A stretch of DNA of 64,000 nt from Haliscomenobacter sp040403615 (GTDB taxonomy: Bacteria > Bacteroidota > Bacteroidia > Chitinophagales > Saprospiraceae). A program made the position numbers and the translations under genes. Every line of letters starts with the position of its first letter. Positions within the stretch are counted from its first letter, which is position 1. The stretch covers positions 27,838 to 91,837 of the forward strand of contig NZ_JBBAKG010000013.1 in assembly GCF_040403615.1 (NCBI RefSeq). Reading direction: 5' to 3'. Below, one piece after another: positions 41,863-50,298 of the stretch. The notes under the pieces were generated by a model. The model saw only the letters and a program-made list of their open reading frames with translations, was not told where the DNA came from and made no database searches.

Positions 41863-42109
41863 CGAGTTCCGTTTTGCGGTAGTAAAGTTAAAACATTGAA
41901 AAGTATTCAAGCCAAAAATCAAAGCTTGAGCACAAAACGAAAGGTTAAATTCAAAATGTAGTTTGTAACGGAAAGGCAAAACAAAAATATGGATGTTTTT
42001 TGAATATGCAAACATTCTGGCTAATTTTTTCGCACGGCAATATCCCCTACCCCATTTTCGTTGAGTTCTTTTCAATCATCACGCGCTCCCCAAACTCAAA
42101 TCAATCATC

Positions 42110-42757
42110 ATGTCTGATCATTCTCCATACCATCCTATTGTATTGAAACAAGAAATTGCCAACAGTATTTCCCACGGTTTTGGCATTTTATTCGGTATCG
42201 TTTTTATTCCGTTTTTACTGGCATTGACGGCCAAAAGTGGCAATACCACCGCCACTGTTGGGGTTAGCATCTACGCATTCAGTTTTTTGATGGTGTACAC
42301 CAGTTCTACCTTGTACCATGGCTTTCAACAACCATTTGTCAAAAACGTCTTGCAAATTCTTGACCACATCAGCATTTATTTCCTGATCGCGGGCAGTTAC
42401 ACCCCTTTCATCCTGTTGTTTTTGTTCAATAGTGCAGGCATCACCCTGCTTTGCATTTTATGGGGATTAGCGTTGGCTGGCACGGTTTTCAAGATATTTT
42501 TCATCAATAAATTCAACTTTCTATCCACCATCATTTACCTCCTGATGGGTTGGATGCTGCTGGTGGTGGGCAAAACTTTTTTTGTGAGTGTTCCATCCAA
42601 CATCCTGATGTTCATCGTGATTGGCGGCATTCTGTATTCTCTGGGCGTGGTATTTTACCTCTGGAATAAGTTTGTGTACCACCACCTGGTATGGCATTTG
42701 TTTGTACTGGCGGCAAGTATATGCCATTTTGTAGCCGTTTTGCTAGCAGTCTCCTAA
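42110..42757 (+). CDS. Hemolysin III / PAQR-type membrane protein
   Basis: A 215-residue seven-helix membrane protein of the HlyIII (YqfA/PAQR-like) family. The conserved metal-site residues are present: Ser and His in TSSTLYHGF, Asp-His in ILDHISIYFLIAGSYTPF, and the two His of HHLVWHLFVLAASICHFVA in the last helix. These suggest a zinc-dependent hydrolase (ceramidase-like) fold, but no activity is shown for bacterial members. The 247-bp region to the divergent helicase gene holds no other gene. Confidence 0.92.
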   Translation: MSDHSPYHPIVLKQEIANSISHGFGILFGIVFIPFLLALTAKSGNTTATVGVSIYAFSFLMVYTSSTLYHGFQQPFVKNVLQILDHISIYFLIAGSYTPFILLFLFNSAGITLLCILWGLALAGTVFKIFFINKFNFLSTIIYLLMGWMLLVVGKTFFVSVPSNILMFIVIGGILYSLGVVFYLWNKFVYHHLVWHLFVLAASICHFVAVLLAVS

Positions 42758-42812
42758 GCGACGTTTACAGTAAATCTCAAAATCTTGAGGTACTCTGTTG
42801 GGGCCAAAGTTG

Positions 42813-42820
42813 TATTTTTG
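42813..42820 (+). promoter_or_regulatory. -7 box of the DUF6503-type gene
   Basis: TATTTTTG matches TAnnTTTG and lies 10 bp upstream of the ATG at 42831, implying a nearly leaderless transcript. It also argues against the in-frame TTG at 42798 as start. Confidence 0.5.
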
Positions 42821-42830
42821 CAAAAAAAAC

Positions 42831-43556
42831 ATGCACGCCAAATTAGTTTCTATCCTGGGGTTGTTTCTGATCACCTTTTCCTGTATCAGTCAAAATGTGG
42901 AAGACCCCAAAGCCGCCCAAATCATCCAACAATGCATCGAAGTACACGGTGGCCGCAATTACCGCAATTTCGACGTTTCCTTTGATTTTCGGGCTTTTCA
43001 GGTGCAACTCAAACAAAAAGGCGGAAAATTCCAGTACGAGCGCAGTACCAAAGATACCCTGGGCAATACCACTGTAGACATCCTCAGCAACGAAGGTTTC
43101 TCAAGAAGCATCAATGGCAAAGCCCAAAAACCGGAAGAAAAATACAAGGAGAGTGTCAACGCCCTGGCCTACTTTGTATTATTGCCGTTCAAACTCACTG
43201 AACCTGCCGTCAACCTCAAATACGTCGGCGAAAATACCATCGACAAACAGACCTACGACAAAGTAGAAGTGACCTTCGATGCTGAAGGTGGCGGTAGCGA
43301 TCACGTAGATGTGTATTGCTACTGGATCAATCAAACGACACACACCATGGATTACTTGTCCTATTCTACTGGCGGGCCGCGCTTTAGAAAAGCCATTAAA
43401 AGGGCCACGGTTGGGGGTATTGTTGTCCAGGATTACGAAAACTACGAAATCAAAGACACCAAGCTGGCTACCCGCGATTACGACGAGGTGTTTAAAGCGG
43501 GCAAAGCAGTGCTGTTGTCAAAAATTGAACACACGAATTTGGTTTCGCACAAATAA
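42831..43556 (+). CDS. DUF6503-like secreted protein
   Basis: A 241-residue exported protein (signal MHAKLVSILGLFLITFSCIS) of a Bacteroidota family labelled DUF6503. Conserved parts are QQCIEVHGGRNYRNFDVSFD, FRAFQVQLKQKGGKFQYER, the alpha-helical KYKESVNALAYFVLLPFKLT and TYDKVEVTFDAEGGGSDHVD with YCYWINQTTHTMDYLSYS. The fold resembles LolA/outer-membrane lipoprotein-carrier-like beta sheets, which is an inference from pattern. No enzyme motif. It ends 8 bp before the alcohol dehydrogenase gene, so the two are probably in one transcript. Confidence 0.75.
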   Translation: MHAKLVSILGLFLITFSCISQNVEDPKAAQIIQQCIEVHGGRNYRNFDVSFDFRAFQVQLKQKGGKFQYERSTKDTLGNTTVDILSNEGFSRSINGKAQKPEEKYKESVNALAYFVLLPFKLTEPAVNLKYVGENTIDKQTYDKVEVTFDAEGGGSDHVDVYCYWINQTTHTMDYLSYSTGGPRFRKAIKRATVGGIVVQDYENYEIKDTKLATRDYDEVFKAGKAVLLSKIEHTNLVSHK

Positions 43557-43564
43557 TCTTTACA

Positions 43565-44602
43565 ATGTTAGCTGCCTACTACGAACAATTCCGTGGCCCC
43601 ATTCAATTGGCTACGCTACCCGACCCCACTCCTGGCGCCGGAGCAGTGGTAATCCGCGTGCATGCCACCGGCATTTGTCGCAGCGATTGGCATGGCTGGC
43701 AAGGCCACGACTCGGATGTGCACCTGCCCCATGTACCCGGACACGAACTGGCCGGAACCATTGAAGTCGTAGGAGCGGGTGTGCGCAAATGGCGGCGAGG
43801 CGATCGCGTTACTGTGCCGTTTTGTGTCGGTTGTGGCGATTGCCCGCAATGCCACCAGGGCCAGCAACAAATTTGTGACCATTACTTCCAACCTGGATTC
43901 ACTGCCTGGGGCTCGTTTGCAGAATACGTAGCCATCGATCACGCCGACCACAACCTGGTGCGTTTGCCTTATGAAATGGACTTTACGACCGCCGCAGTCC
44001 TGGGTTGTCGCTTCATTACGGCCTGGCGGGGAGTCACCGCGCAAGGTCGGGTGCGAGGAGCAGAATGGGTAGCAGTGTATGGCTGTGGTGGCGTAGGCTT
44101 GTCGGCCATCATGATTGCCGCTGCGTTTGGCGCACAAGTGATTGCAATAGATATCGATGAATCAAAACTGGCCCTCGCCCTGGAGTTGGGTGCGGCAGCT
44201 GGAATCAATGCCCGATTATCAGATGACGTGGTTGGAATGGTACGCGAAATCAGCAAAGGCGGTGCACACCTGTCGGTAGATGCCTTGGGTAGCCACGAAA
44301 CTTGCCGCAATTCGATTCTCAGTTTGCGCAAGCAGGGGCGTCATGTACAACTGGGCTTGCTCTCCGGCAGCGAAGCCAATCCGCCTCTGCCCATGGGTGC
44401 CGTGATTGCCAACGAACTAGAAATCATCGGCAGCCATGGCATGCAAGCCCACCAGTTTCCAGGTATGCTGGACATGATCGTCTCCGGGAAAATTCAACCC
44501 CAACGGATGCTGGGAAAAGTGGTCAGCCTGGAACAGGGCATCCAGGAACTGATGGACTTGAATTCGTTTAAGGGAACGGGCGTGACGGTGATTGGGTTTT
44601 AG
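43565..44602 (+). CDS. Zinc-dependent medium-chain alcohol dehydrogenase
   Basis: A 345-residue MDR-type dehydrogenase. Catalytic zinc ligands: Cys in GICRSDWHGW and His-Glu in PHVPGHELAGTI. The structural zinc loop is GCGDCPQCHQGQQQIC. The Rossmann motif is VYGCGGVGLSAIMIA with acidic IDIDESKLALA after it, which favours NAD(H). It oxidises an alcohol or reduces an aldehyde; the substrate is unknown. It closes a short unit with the DUF6503-like gene. A 12-bp palindrome AGAGCATGCTCT (44601-44612) follows the stop before the convergent gene. Confidence 0.93.
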   Translation: MLAAYYEQFRGPIQLATLPDPTPGAGAVVIRVHATGICRSDWHGWQGHDSDVHLPHVPGHELAGTIEVVGAGVRKWRRGDRVTVPFCVGCGDCPQCHQGQQQICDHYFQPGFTAWGSFAEYVAIDHADHNLVRLPYEMDFTTAAVLGCRFITAWRGVTAQGRVRGAEWVAVYGCGGVGLSAIMIAAAFGAQVIAIDIDESKLALALELGAAAGINARLSDDVVGMVREISKGGAHLSVDALGSHETCRNSILSLRKQGRHVQLGLLSGSEANPPLPMGAVIANELEIIGSHGMQAHQFPGMLDMIVSGKIQPQRMLGKVVSLEQGIQELMDLNSFKGTGVTVIGF

Positions 44603-44636
44603 AGCATGCTCTTAAGGGGGAGAATTTTTGAAAAAA

Positions 44637-45797
44637 TCACAACCCATACCGCCGCACCAACCAAATCGTTGGTACCGCAATGGCACGCGTCATTGCCCAG
44701 GGCAAGCGACGGAAAAAGGACAAGTGCCGATCGTAAACCAGGTTGAACTCCAAAAAAGCCTGTGCGCCCCGCAAGCGCTTGAAGTGGGCAGCGCCCGAAC
44801 TCATGTTGAGCAACATGCCTTGTTTTTCGGCTTCCAGCATGGTTTCCATGGTGAGCAAGCGGTACAAACCTTCTTTTTGGGGGTACGCTTGATCGTAACC
44901 AATCAAGGGGTTGATCATCACGCCATCCAGGGTAAAATAACCGGTGAAAGCCACGATTTTTTCTCCATGCCACAACGCTTTGATGCGGATGATGCCACCA
45001 GTAAACAAGTGTTGAATAAATTCCAAACTATACTGTGGATTGAGCCGCGCATATTTTTCCAAATACAACTGATTGTACAATTCCAGGATGCGCTCAAGGT
45101 GGACTTCCTCCCCAACTTGCAGTTCAGACCAGCGCAAGTGCTTTTGCTTATTGGCCAATCGGGTGTCGATTTCCAGGGCGCGTTTGAGGCGATGTGCGCC
45201 TTCGTGGGCACGCAGGAGGTACACCTGCCGGCTGAATACGGCTTTATAGCGCAGGTTTTTCAAAGCTTCGTACCAGGCGGGGTAAACTTCAGGACAAATG
45301 GAACGAAAAACCAGCGCTCGATCTGGGAATTGTTTTAGAAGAAATTGGTGCAAGGCATCCAGATCGTAGTCGATGGTTCGGGGGTATAAATTCGTAGAGA
45401 AAAGCAGGTTGTCGATCAAAACGACCTGGTCAAATTTTGCCCTGCGGCATATTTTACCCAACAAATCAAATACTTGGTTGGCCAGAAAATTGAGCCAACG
45501 CAGCTTGCCCAGTTCCAGTGCGGTTTCGTAGCGGCCATAATCTACGTATTGCCCGTAGGGCGAGGCTACATAAGATTCATCAGGGAAAGCAGCTTGCTTC
45601 TGCGGCAGGACGAGTCCCAATACCCGCGCACCAGTACTCAACAACTGCACTTCTGCATGTACATTCTGAATGAGTTGGTTGGTTCCACGAACCATCAACG
45701 GCAAGTAGAGCGCCTTGATTAACGCCGCATTCTCGGGATTTTCATCCAAAAAATCATTCAGGTTTCGCGCGTCGCTCAAAGTAAAACCTGTGCTCAT
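44637..45797 (-). CDS. GNAT-like acyltransferase
   Basis: A 386-residue protein with a GNAT/acyl-CoA N-acyltransferase-like C-terminal half (IIRIKALWHGEKIVAFTGYF, the VMINPLIGYDQAYPQKEGLY segment, and LLTMETMLEAEKQGMLLNMS). The N-terminal half may be a second, degenerate GNAT domain. The pattern recalls peptidoglycan-interpeptide or lipid acyltransferases of the FemAB type, but the substrate is unknown. The ATG at 45797 overlaps the stop of the upstream LOG-type gene by four bases (ATGA), which fixes the start and shows coupling. Confidence 0.72.
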   Translation of the reverse strand: MSTGFTLSDARNLNDFLDENPENAALIKALYLPLMVRGTNQLIQNVHAEVQLLSTGARVLGLVLPQKQAAFPDESYVASPYGQYVDYGRYETALELGKLRWLNFLANQVFDLLGKICRRAKFDQVVLIDNLLFSTNLYPRTIDYDLDALHQFLLKQFPDRALVFRSICPEVYPAWYEALKNLRYKAVFSRQVYLLRAHEGAHRLKRALEIDTRLANKQKHLRWSELQVGEEVHLERILELYNQLYLEKYARLNPQYSLEFIQHLFTGGIIRIKALWHGEKIVAFTGYFTLDGVMINPLIGYDQAYPQKEGLYRLLTMETMLEAEKQGMLLNMSSGAAHFKRLRGAQAFLEFNLVYDRHLSFFRRLPWAMTRAIAVPTIWLVRRYGL

Positions 45798-46540
45798 TCT
45801 CCTGATTTCCGTTTGGCCATTTGAACGAGCTTCCATTCTCCCAACCAACTATTGGCCTTTTTTTCCGGTTGTAAATTGAATTTGGCGATGGTATTGTCGC
45901 GGATGTAATTGGTTGCTTCCTGGATGTCGTCAGTTGCGAGGTAGAGCTTCAGGTCACCTGGAGCAATCGCACCATAATTTTTCATCAATTCGATGTGTTC
46001 CAGGATTTCCTTATGGTAAGCGGTATCGAAGATCACGATCGGGAAATCAAAAATCTTGTGGGTTTGGATCAAAGTAATGGTTTCAAAAAACTCATCGAGG
46101 GTACCAAAACCACCTGGCATGATCACAAAAGCGTAGGAATATTTGATCAACAAGGTTTTGCGCACAAAAAAATAGCGGATGGTTACCCACTTGTCCAGAT
46201 AAGGATTGTGTTGCTGTTCCATTGGCAAGCGGATGTTGCAACCTACGCTACGGCCACCTACGTCTTTGGCGCCCCGGTTGGCGGCTTCCATGATGCCTGG
46301 GCCACCGCCGGTCATGATGGTAAAACCCAGTTTGGCCAATTCACCAGACAATTCACGGGTTTTCTGGTAATCTTTGGTTTCTTCGCCAAAGCGAGCAGAG
46401 CCAAACACGCTAATGCAAGGCCCTACAAAATGCAGCGCACGGAAGCCTTTGATGAATTCATAAAATACTTTCAGGGTAAAACTGAATTCTTGCCAACGCG
46501 AGCGTGGGCCTTCTAAAAATTGGATTTCGGTATTCGGCAT
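45794..46540 (-). CDS. LOG family protein (nucleoside-5'-monophosphate phosphoribohydrolase type)
   Basis: A 248-residue LOG/TIGR00730-type protein. Signatures are CISVFGSARFG, TGGGPGIMEAANRGA with the catalytic Glu region, VRKTLLIKYSYAFVIM and PGGFGTLDEFFETITLIQT. Plant and bacterial relatives split cytokinin or nucleoside monophosphates into base and ribose-5-phosphate. Slightly longer than minimal LOG proteins because of an N-terminal helix. Coupled by an ATGA overlap to the GNAT-like gene, so the two products may act in one pathway. Confidence 0.9.
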   Translation of the reverse strand: MPNTEIQFLEGPRSRWQEFSFTLKVFYEFIKGFRALHFVGPCISVFGSARFGEETKDYQKTRELSGELAKLGFTIMTGGGPGIMEAANRGAKDVGGRSVGCNIRLPMEQQHNPYLDKWVTIRYFFVRKTLLIKYSYAFVIMPGGFGTLDEFFETITLIQTHKIFDFPIVIFDTAYHKEILEHIELMKNYGAIAPGDLKLYLATDDIQEATNYIRDNTIAKFNLQPEKKANSWLGEWKLVQMAKRKSGE

Positions 46541-46639
46541 GAGCTGAGTGATTGTTATTTAGGCTAGGAAAAGCGTTGCAAAGTAAAGCAAGGATTTTCC
46601 CCGATCAATAGACTGCCAATGATAAGGAAATTAAAATTG

Positions 46640-46676
46640 AAAAAAAAGGGTCATAAGTTTGAGTACTTACAACCCT
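46640..46676 (-). terminator. Rho-independent terminator of the SPFH gene
   Basis: On the minus strand a 12-bp stem (AGGGTTGTAAGT with ACTTATGACCCT, two wobble pairs, 6-nt loop) runs straight into eight T residues. It lies 56-92 bp after the stop of the SPFH gene. Confidence 0.85.
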
Positions 46677-46731
46677 CCTAATTTGCTAAAGCAGTTTGTT
46701 GTGGAAAAGACCTTTATTGCTAAGATTACAT

Positions 46732-47565
46732 TTAATTTCCGTTGCGCAACATTGTGTTTGTACCTGATGGTGACCCATTTACATTGGCATCCATCATTAA
46801 TGGCATTCCTTTCCCATCTGTAATCACAATTTTTGTATTTGGTGATTTTGCCAATTCCATAAATGCTTCAATGGCTTTAAATTGCAGTAATTCCTGGGTC
46901 AAACCTTGGCTGATGATGTTTTGGGCATCGCGAACACCTTGTGCCTGAATTCGCTTGCGTTCTGCTTCGCGCTGCTCTTGTTGTAAAACAAATTCCATGC
47001 GCTGTGCGCCTTGTTCGGCCTCCAACTTCTCCTCAATGGCTCTGGCAAGGCTTTTGGGCAACTGGATGCTTTTTAGTAATACAGACTCCACCTTGATGCC
47101 TTTCTCATTCAGTGTTTTGTCCATCAGTATACGAATTTGTTCTTCAATTTGGGCGCGTTCTCCAGTATGCATGTCCTTGGCAAAAAACCGCGAACTTACA
47201 TCTGCAACTGATGAACGAAATACAGGCAGGATGAGGTTTCTTTCAAAATCAGGGCCGATTTGTCGCAGTACATCAGCGGCCCGATTGCCCTGGACATTGT
47301 ACAAGATGGAAACCTCAGACAGGATCGTAAGCCCTTCTTTGGAAGGAATGCTCAGCGAAACTTCCAAATTAACTGTTTGTGTCGGTACTTTAATTACGGT
47401 TGTAACAAACGGATTGAAGAAGCGTAAGCCATCATTAATCGGGCGGTCACTGTATTTGCCCAATGTTCTGCGCACGCCTACTTCTCCCTGACGTACAACG
47501 GTACAACTGGCGGCTATGCAAAAAACCACCAATCCTAAAGCAATTTGGGAAATGAGATTTTTCAT
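46732..47565 (-). CDS. Prohibitin/SPFH-domain lipoprotein
   Basis: A 277-residue SPFH (band 7) protein. It has an unusual lipoprotein signal (LGLVVFCIAASC, lipobox AAS-C), so it is probably anchored by lipid on the periplasmic side. The SPFH core is QGEVGVRRTLGKYSDRPIND through VESVLLKSIQLPKSLARAIE; a coiled-coil with EAEQGAQRMEFVLQQEQREA and ERKRIQAQGVRDAQNI follows, as in prohibitins. These proteins form large rings that organise membrane domains or control membrane proteases. It stands alone, with its own terminator. Confidence 0.92.
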   Translation of the reverse strand: MKNLISQIALGLVVFCIAASCTVVRQGEVGVRRTLGKYSDRPINDGLRFFNPFVTTVIKVPTQTVNLEVSLSIPSKEGLTILSEVSILYNVQGNRAADVLRQIGPDFERNLILPVFRSSVADVSSRFFAKDMHTGERAQIEEQIRILMDKTLNEKGIKVESVLLKSIQLPKSLARAIEEKLEAEQGAQRMEFVLQQEQREAERKRIQAQGVRDAQNIISQGLTQELLQFKAIEAFMELAKSPNTKIVITDGKGMPLMMDANVNGSPSGTNTMLRNGN

Positions 47566-48026
47566 GTCTGGTGAATTTTAAAGTAAAGCTATTAAATTAG
47601 ATTGTTTTACTTTTAAACGACTGTCTTTTCTTTTTGTTCAGTATATTCGTTCAATAAAATGAATTTTCACAAAATTTTAACAAAAAAAAGCATTGATAAA
47701 TTGATTTATATTTTTAGAATAAATTGATCTAATTATGAGCACCAATGGGAAAAATTGATTTTCGTGAATTTAGGCAGGAGAATCTAGAAGTGAATAGTTA
47801 AGGTGTGTAAAAGTAATTTTAACAAAAAAGGGGCTGAAGAATATTTCCTCAGCCCCCTCTGAAACTTGCAAAAAACGATAGTATGAATGAACAAAAAAAA
47901 GACTAATAGCTAAAATAATTAAAGTAAAGCTATCAAAAGTAAGTCTAATACTATCAAGTATATTGCATAAATTTTTGTTCACAAAATTTTCTAGAATTTT
48001 TAACTTTTTTTCAAAAAAAGCTTCCA
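47566..48026. other. 461-bp AT-rich intergenic region without a gene
   Basis: No convincing coding sequence: short frames here are low in codon quality and rich in Phe/Ile. The region holds the promoter side of the SPFH gene (TAGCTTTA at about 47590 on the minus strand) and, at 47824-47856, the terminator of the polyprenyl synthase gene. The rest is long A/T runs. Confidence 0.7.
47824..47856 (-). terminator. Rho-independent terminator downstream of the polyprenyl synthase gene
   Basis: On the minus strand GGGGCTGA and TCAGCCCC form a perfect 8-bp stem with an 11-nt loop and then six T residues. It lies about 170 bp after the polyprenyl synthase stop, so the transcript has a long AU-rich tail. 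Confidence 0.85.
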
Positions 48027-48998
48027 TCAGGAAATGCGATCTAGTAGCGCATGTGCCAGACTCTCCAGTGCGATCCGATTGGCGGCAGGAATACTCAACG
48101 CACTCAAGTGGGCAAAGGCATCATTCTGGTATTGGGTTTTGGTGTCCTGCGCTTGTTGACGAATGTTCATTTTATCGAGCAATGCCTTCACTGCATTGAT
48201 TTTACTTTTTGGATCTATTGTTGGGGTACTCATTAGAGTCGCTAAAGTACTTCGATCGGGATCGGAAGCCAATTCTTGAGCTTTGAGGATCAAATAGGTC
48301 TTTTTGTTTTGTACAATGTCTCCACCAATTTGTTTTCCAACCGCCGCTGCCTCACCATATGTATCCAGGATATCGTCCTGCAATTGGAAGGCGAGGCCGA
48401 TGTTGCGTCCAAACTCGTATAAGTGTCGAACATCTTCGGCACTGGCACCAGCAGCCAGTCCAGCCATTTCCAGTGCTCCAGCAATCAAAACCGAAGTTTT
48501 GAGTTCAATCATGTGCAGATACTCGGGGATGCTGACATCGGAGCGGGTTTCAAAGTCCATGTCCATTTGCTGCCCCTCGCATACCTCGCGAGCGAGTCTG
48601 TTGAATACTTTCAAAATATCCGTCATGCGGTCAGGAGCATCCAAAAGCAGCAGGTAATCGTAGGCATAAATGAGCATGACATCTCCTGAGAGAATTGCCG
48701 TATTGAGGTTCCATTTGGTATGCACGGTTTCTTTTCCCCGCCGCAAGGGAGCAGCATCCATAATGTCGTCGTGTACCAGCGAAAAATTGTGGAAAATTTC
48801 AATGGCATAGGCCAATGGCAATGCAGCTTCGTAATTGGGATTGAACAATTCATAGCCCATCAAAGCCAAAATGGGCCGCAGGCGCTTGCCTCCCAACTCC
48901 ATGATGTAATTCACCGGATTGTACAATGCACTGGGTTGCCCATCGAAAGGGTGCTGTTGGCGGTAAGCTTCAAAAGCCTGGTAGTACGATTCAACCAT
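48027..48998 (-). CDS. Polyprenyl (farnesyl/geranylgeranyl-type) diphosphate synthase
   Basis: A 323-residue trans-isoprenyl diphosphate synthase. The first Asp-rich motif is SLVHDDIMDAAPLRRGKETVH and the second is LAFQLQDDILDTYGEAAAVGK; GGKRLRPILAL is the IPP-binding Lys-Arg segment. It chains IPP units onto an allylic diphosphate to build precursors for quinones, carotenoids or the lipid carrier. Product length cannot be read with certainty. A TATATTTG box on the minus strand at 49030-49037 marks a divergent promoter shared in place with the ypdA-type gene. Confidence 0.93.
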   Translation of the reverse strand: MVESYYQAFEAYRQQHPFDGQPSALYNPVNYIMELGGKRLRPILALMGYELFNPNYEAALPLAYAIEIFHNFSLVHDDIMDAAPLRRGKETVHTKWNLNTAILSGDVMLIYAYDYLLLLDAPDRMTDILKVFNRLAREVCEGQQMDMDFETRSDVSIPEYLHMIELKTSVLIAGALEMAGLAAGASAEDVRHLYEFGRNIGLAFQLQDDILDTYGEAAAVGKQIGGDIVQNKKTYLILKAQELASDPDRSTLATLMSTPTIDPKSKINAVKALLDKMNIRQQAQDTKTQYQNDAFAHLSALSIPAANRIALESLAHALLDRIS

Positions 48999-49029
48999 GT
49001 CAAATGTATGTTTTAGGGGATTTGGTGGG

Positions 49030-49070
49030 CAAATATACAGTTCCTCGAAACAGGAATAGCCCTATCTTTG
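49030..49070. promoter_or_regulatory. Divergent promoter pair
   Basis: TATATTTG on the minus strand (49037-49030) serves the polyprenyl synthase gene and TATCTTTG on the plus strand (49063-49070) serves the YpdA-type gene. Both match TAnnTTTG. The two boxes are 25 bp apart back to back, so polymerases on the two sides would compete. Confidence 0.65.
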
Positions 49071-49098
49071 TTCTTGTTAAGCAAAATGAAGTTTAATT

Positions 49099-50079
49099 AT
49101 GAAAAATATTTTTGACCTGATCATCATTGGCGGTGGCCCAACGGGCATCAACTGTGCCATTGCCGCCACGGAAGCAGGCATCAGCCACCTGATTTTGGAA
49201 AAAGGCGTAATGGTCAACTCCTTGTATAACTTTCCGGTCAACATGACTTTTTTCTCCACTTCCAAATTGCTGGAAATTGGAGGTACTCCCTTTATCTCGC
49301 ACAGCGATAAGCCCACCCGTCGCGAAGCCCTGGAATATTACCGACGTTTGGTAGAAAAATACCAACTCAACCTGCACCTGTTTGAAGAAGTGCAATTGAT
49401 GGAACGCAACGTTGATCAGTTGTACCATATCCATACCAGCAAGGGCGATTATTTTGCGCACAGCGTGGTGGTGGCGATCGGGTTTTACGATACCCCCCGC
49501 TTGCTCAATGTACCCGGCGAAGAATTGCCCAAGGTCAAACATTACTTTGATGATCCTCACCCCTACGTTGGCCAAAAAGTGCTGGTCATCGGCGCGCGCA
49601 ACTCCGCTTGCGATGTGGCGCTTGAAACCTATTACAAAGGCGCAGAGGTAACCATGGCCATCCGTGGCGAAGCCCTGCACGATAAAGTGAAATACTGGAT
49701 TTTGCCCAACATCGAAAACCGCATCAAGGATGGTTCCATCAAAGCATATTTCCATACCCGAGTACTGGAAATCCGTCCCCGAGAGGTCGTTTTGGAAGGC
49801 CCGGATGGCGTTTTTACCATCGAAAATGATTTCGTGTTGGCCATGACTGGCTATCAGCCCAATTATCCTTTCCTTGCCAAGTTGGGCATCGCCGTCGATC
49901 CAGCCGGAGATTGCCTACCCGTACATGATCCCGAAACGTTGGAAACCAACCTTCCCAATGTATACCTGGCCGGGGTCGTTTGCGCCGGAGCCCGCATCAA
50001 CAAACTCTTTATCGAAAACACCCGCGATCATGGCGAGATCATCGCCAGACAAGTGAAAGAAAAACTGGTTGATGCTTAA
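49099..50079 (+). CDS. ypdA: YpdA-type FAD/NAD(P)-dependent disulfide reductase
   Basis: A 326-residue flavoprotein with two dinucleotide folds: FAD motif LIIIGGGPTGINCAIAATEA and NAD(P)H motif VLVIGARNSACDVALETYYKG. Other YpdA features: NFPVNMTFFSTSKLLEIG near the N-terminus, VVVAIGFYDTPRLLNVPGEE, and PNVYLAGVVCAGARINKLFI near the C-terminus. The thioredoxin-reductase CxxC is absent, as in YpdA. In Firmicutes this enzyme reduces bacillithiol disulfide, so the organism may use bacillithiol or a similar thiol; that is inference. Promoter box at 49063-49070, leader about 22 nt. Confidence 0.9.
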   Translation: MKNIFDLIIIGGGPTGINCAIAATEAGISHLILEKGVMVNSLYNFPVNMTFFSTSKLLEIGGTPFISHSDKPTRREALEYYRRLVEKYQLNLHLFEEVQLMERNVDQLYHIHTSKGDYFAHSVVVAIGFYDTPRLLNVPGEELPKVKHYFDDPHPYVGQKVLVIGARNSACDVALETYYKGAEVTMAIRGEALHDKVKYWILPNIENRIKDGSIKAYFHTRVLEIRPREVVLEGPDGVFTIENDFVLAMTGYQPNYPFLAKLGIAVDPAGDCLPVHDPETLETNLPNVYLAGVVCAGARINKLFIENTRDHGEIIARQVKEKLVDA

Positions 50080-50298
50080 AAAATACCCGATCAAAAGCTG
50101 TAACCTTTCTCAATATTCACAGTATAACACTAGACAGACAACGAAAAACACCCAGTTCATATCATTTGTTAAATAAAACTTGGCGCAAGCAACTATTCAC
50201 TGAAACTTTGCATCATTCACATATGGACGAGTATACTTTGTCCGTTTGTATAATACTGAAACATTATCTACACACTCGACTAACCGAAAAATTATTAA

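Noticed and set aside
41863..42075. A 71-residue N-terminal extension of the Pif1-like helicase.
   Set aside because: The extension is Phe/Cys/Arg-rich with no similarity to the family; the ATG at 41862 starts just before the conserved core.
47770..48027. An 85-codon minus-strand frame rich in Phe and Leu downstream of the polyprenyl synthase gene.
   Set aside because: It spans the terminator hairpin at 47824-47856, has poor codon quality and no family pattern.
50080..50298. Promoter boxes near TATACTTTG (about 50234) upstream of the TonB-type receptor gene.
   Set aside because: The spacing inside the box does not fit TAnnTTTG exactly, so I did not list it as a feature.
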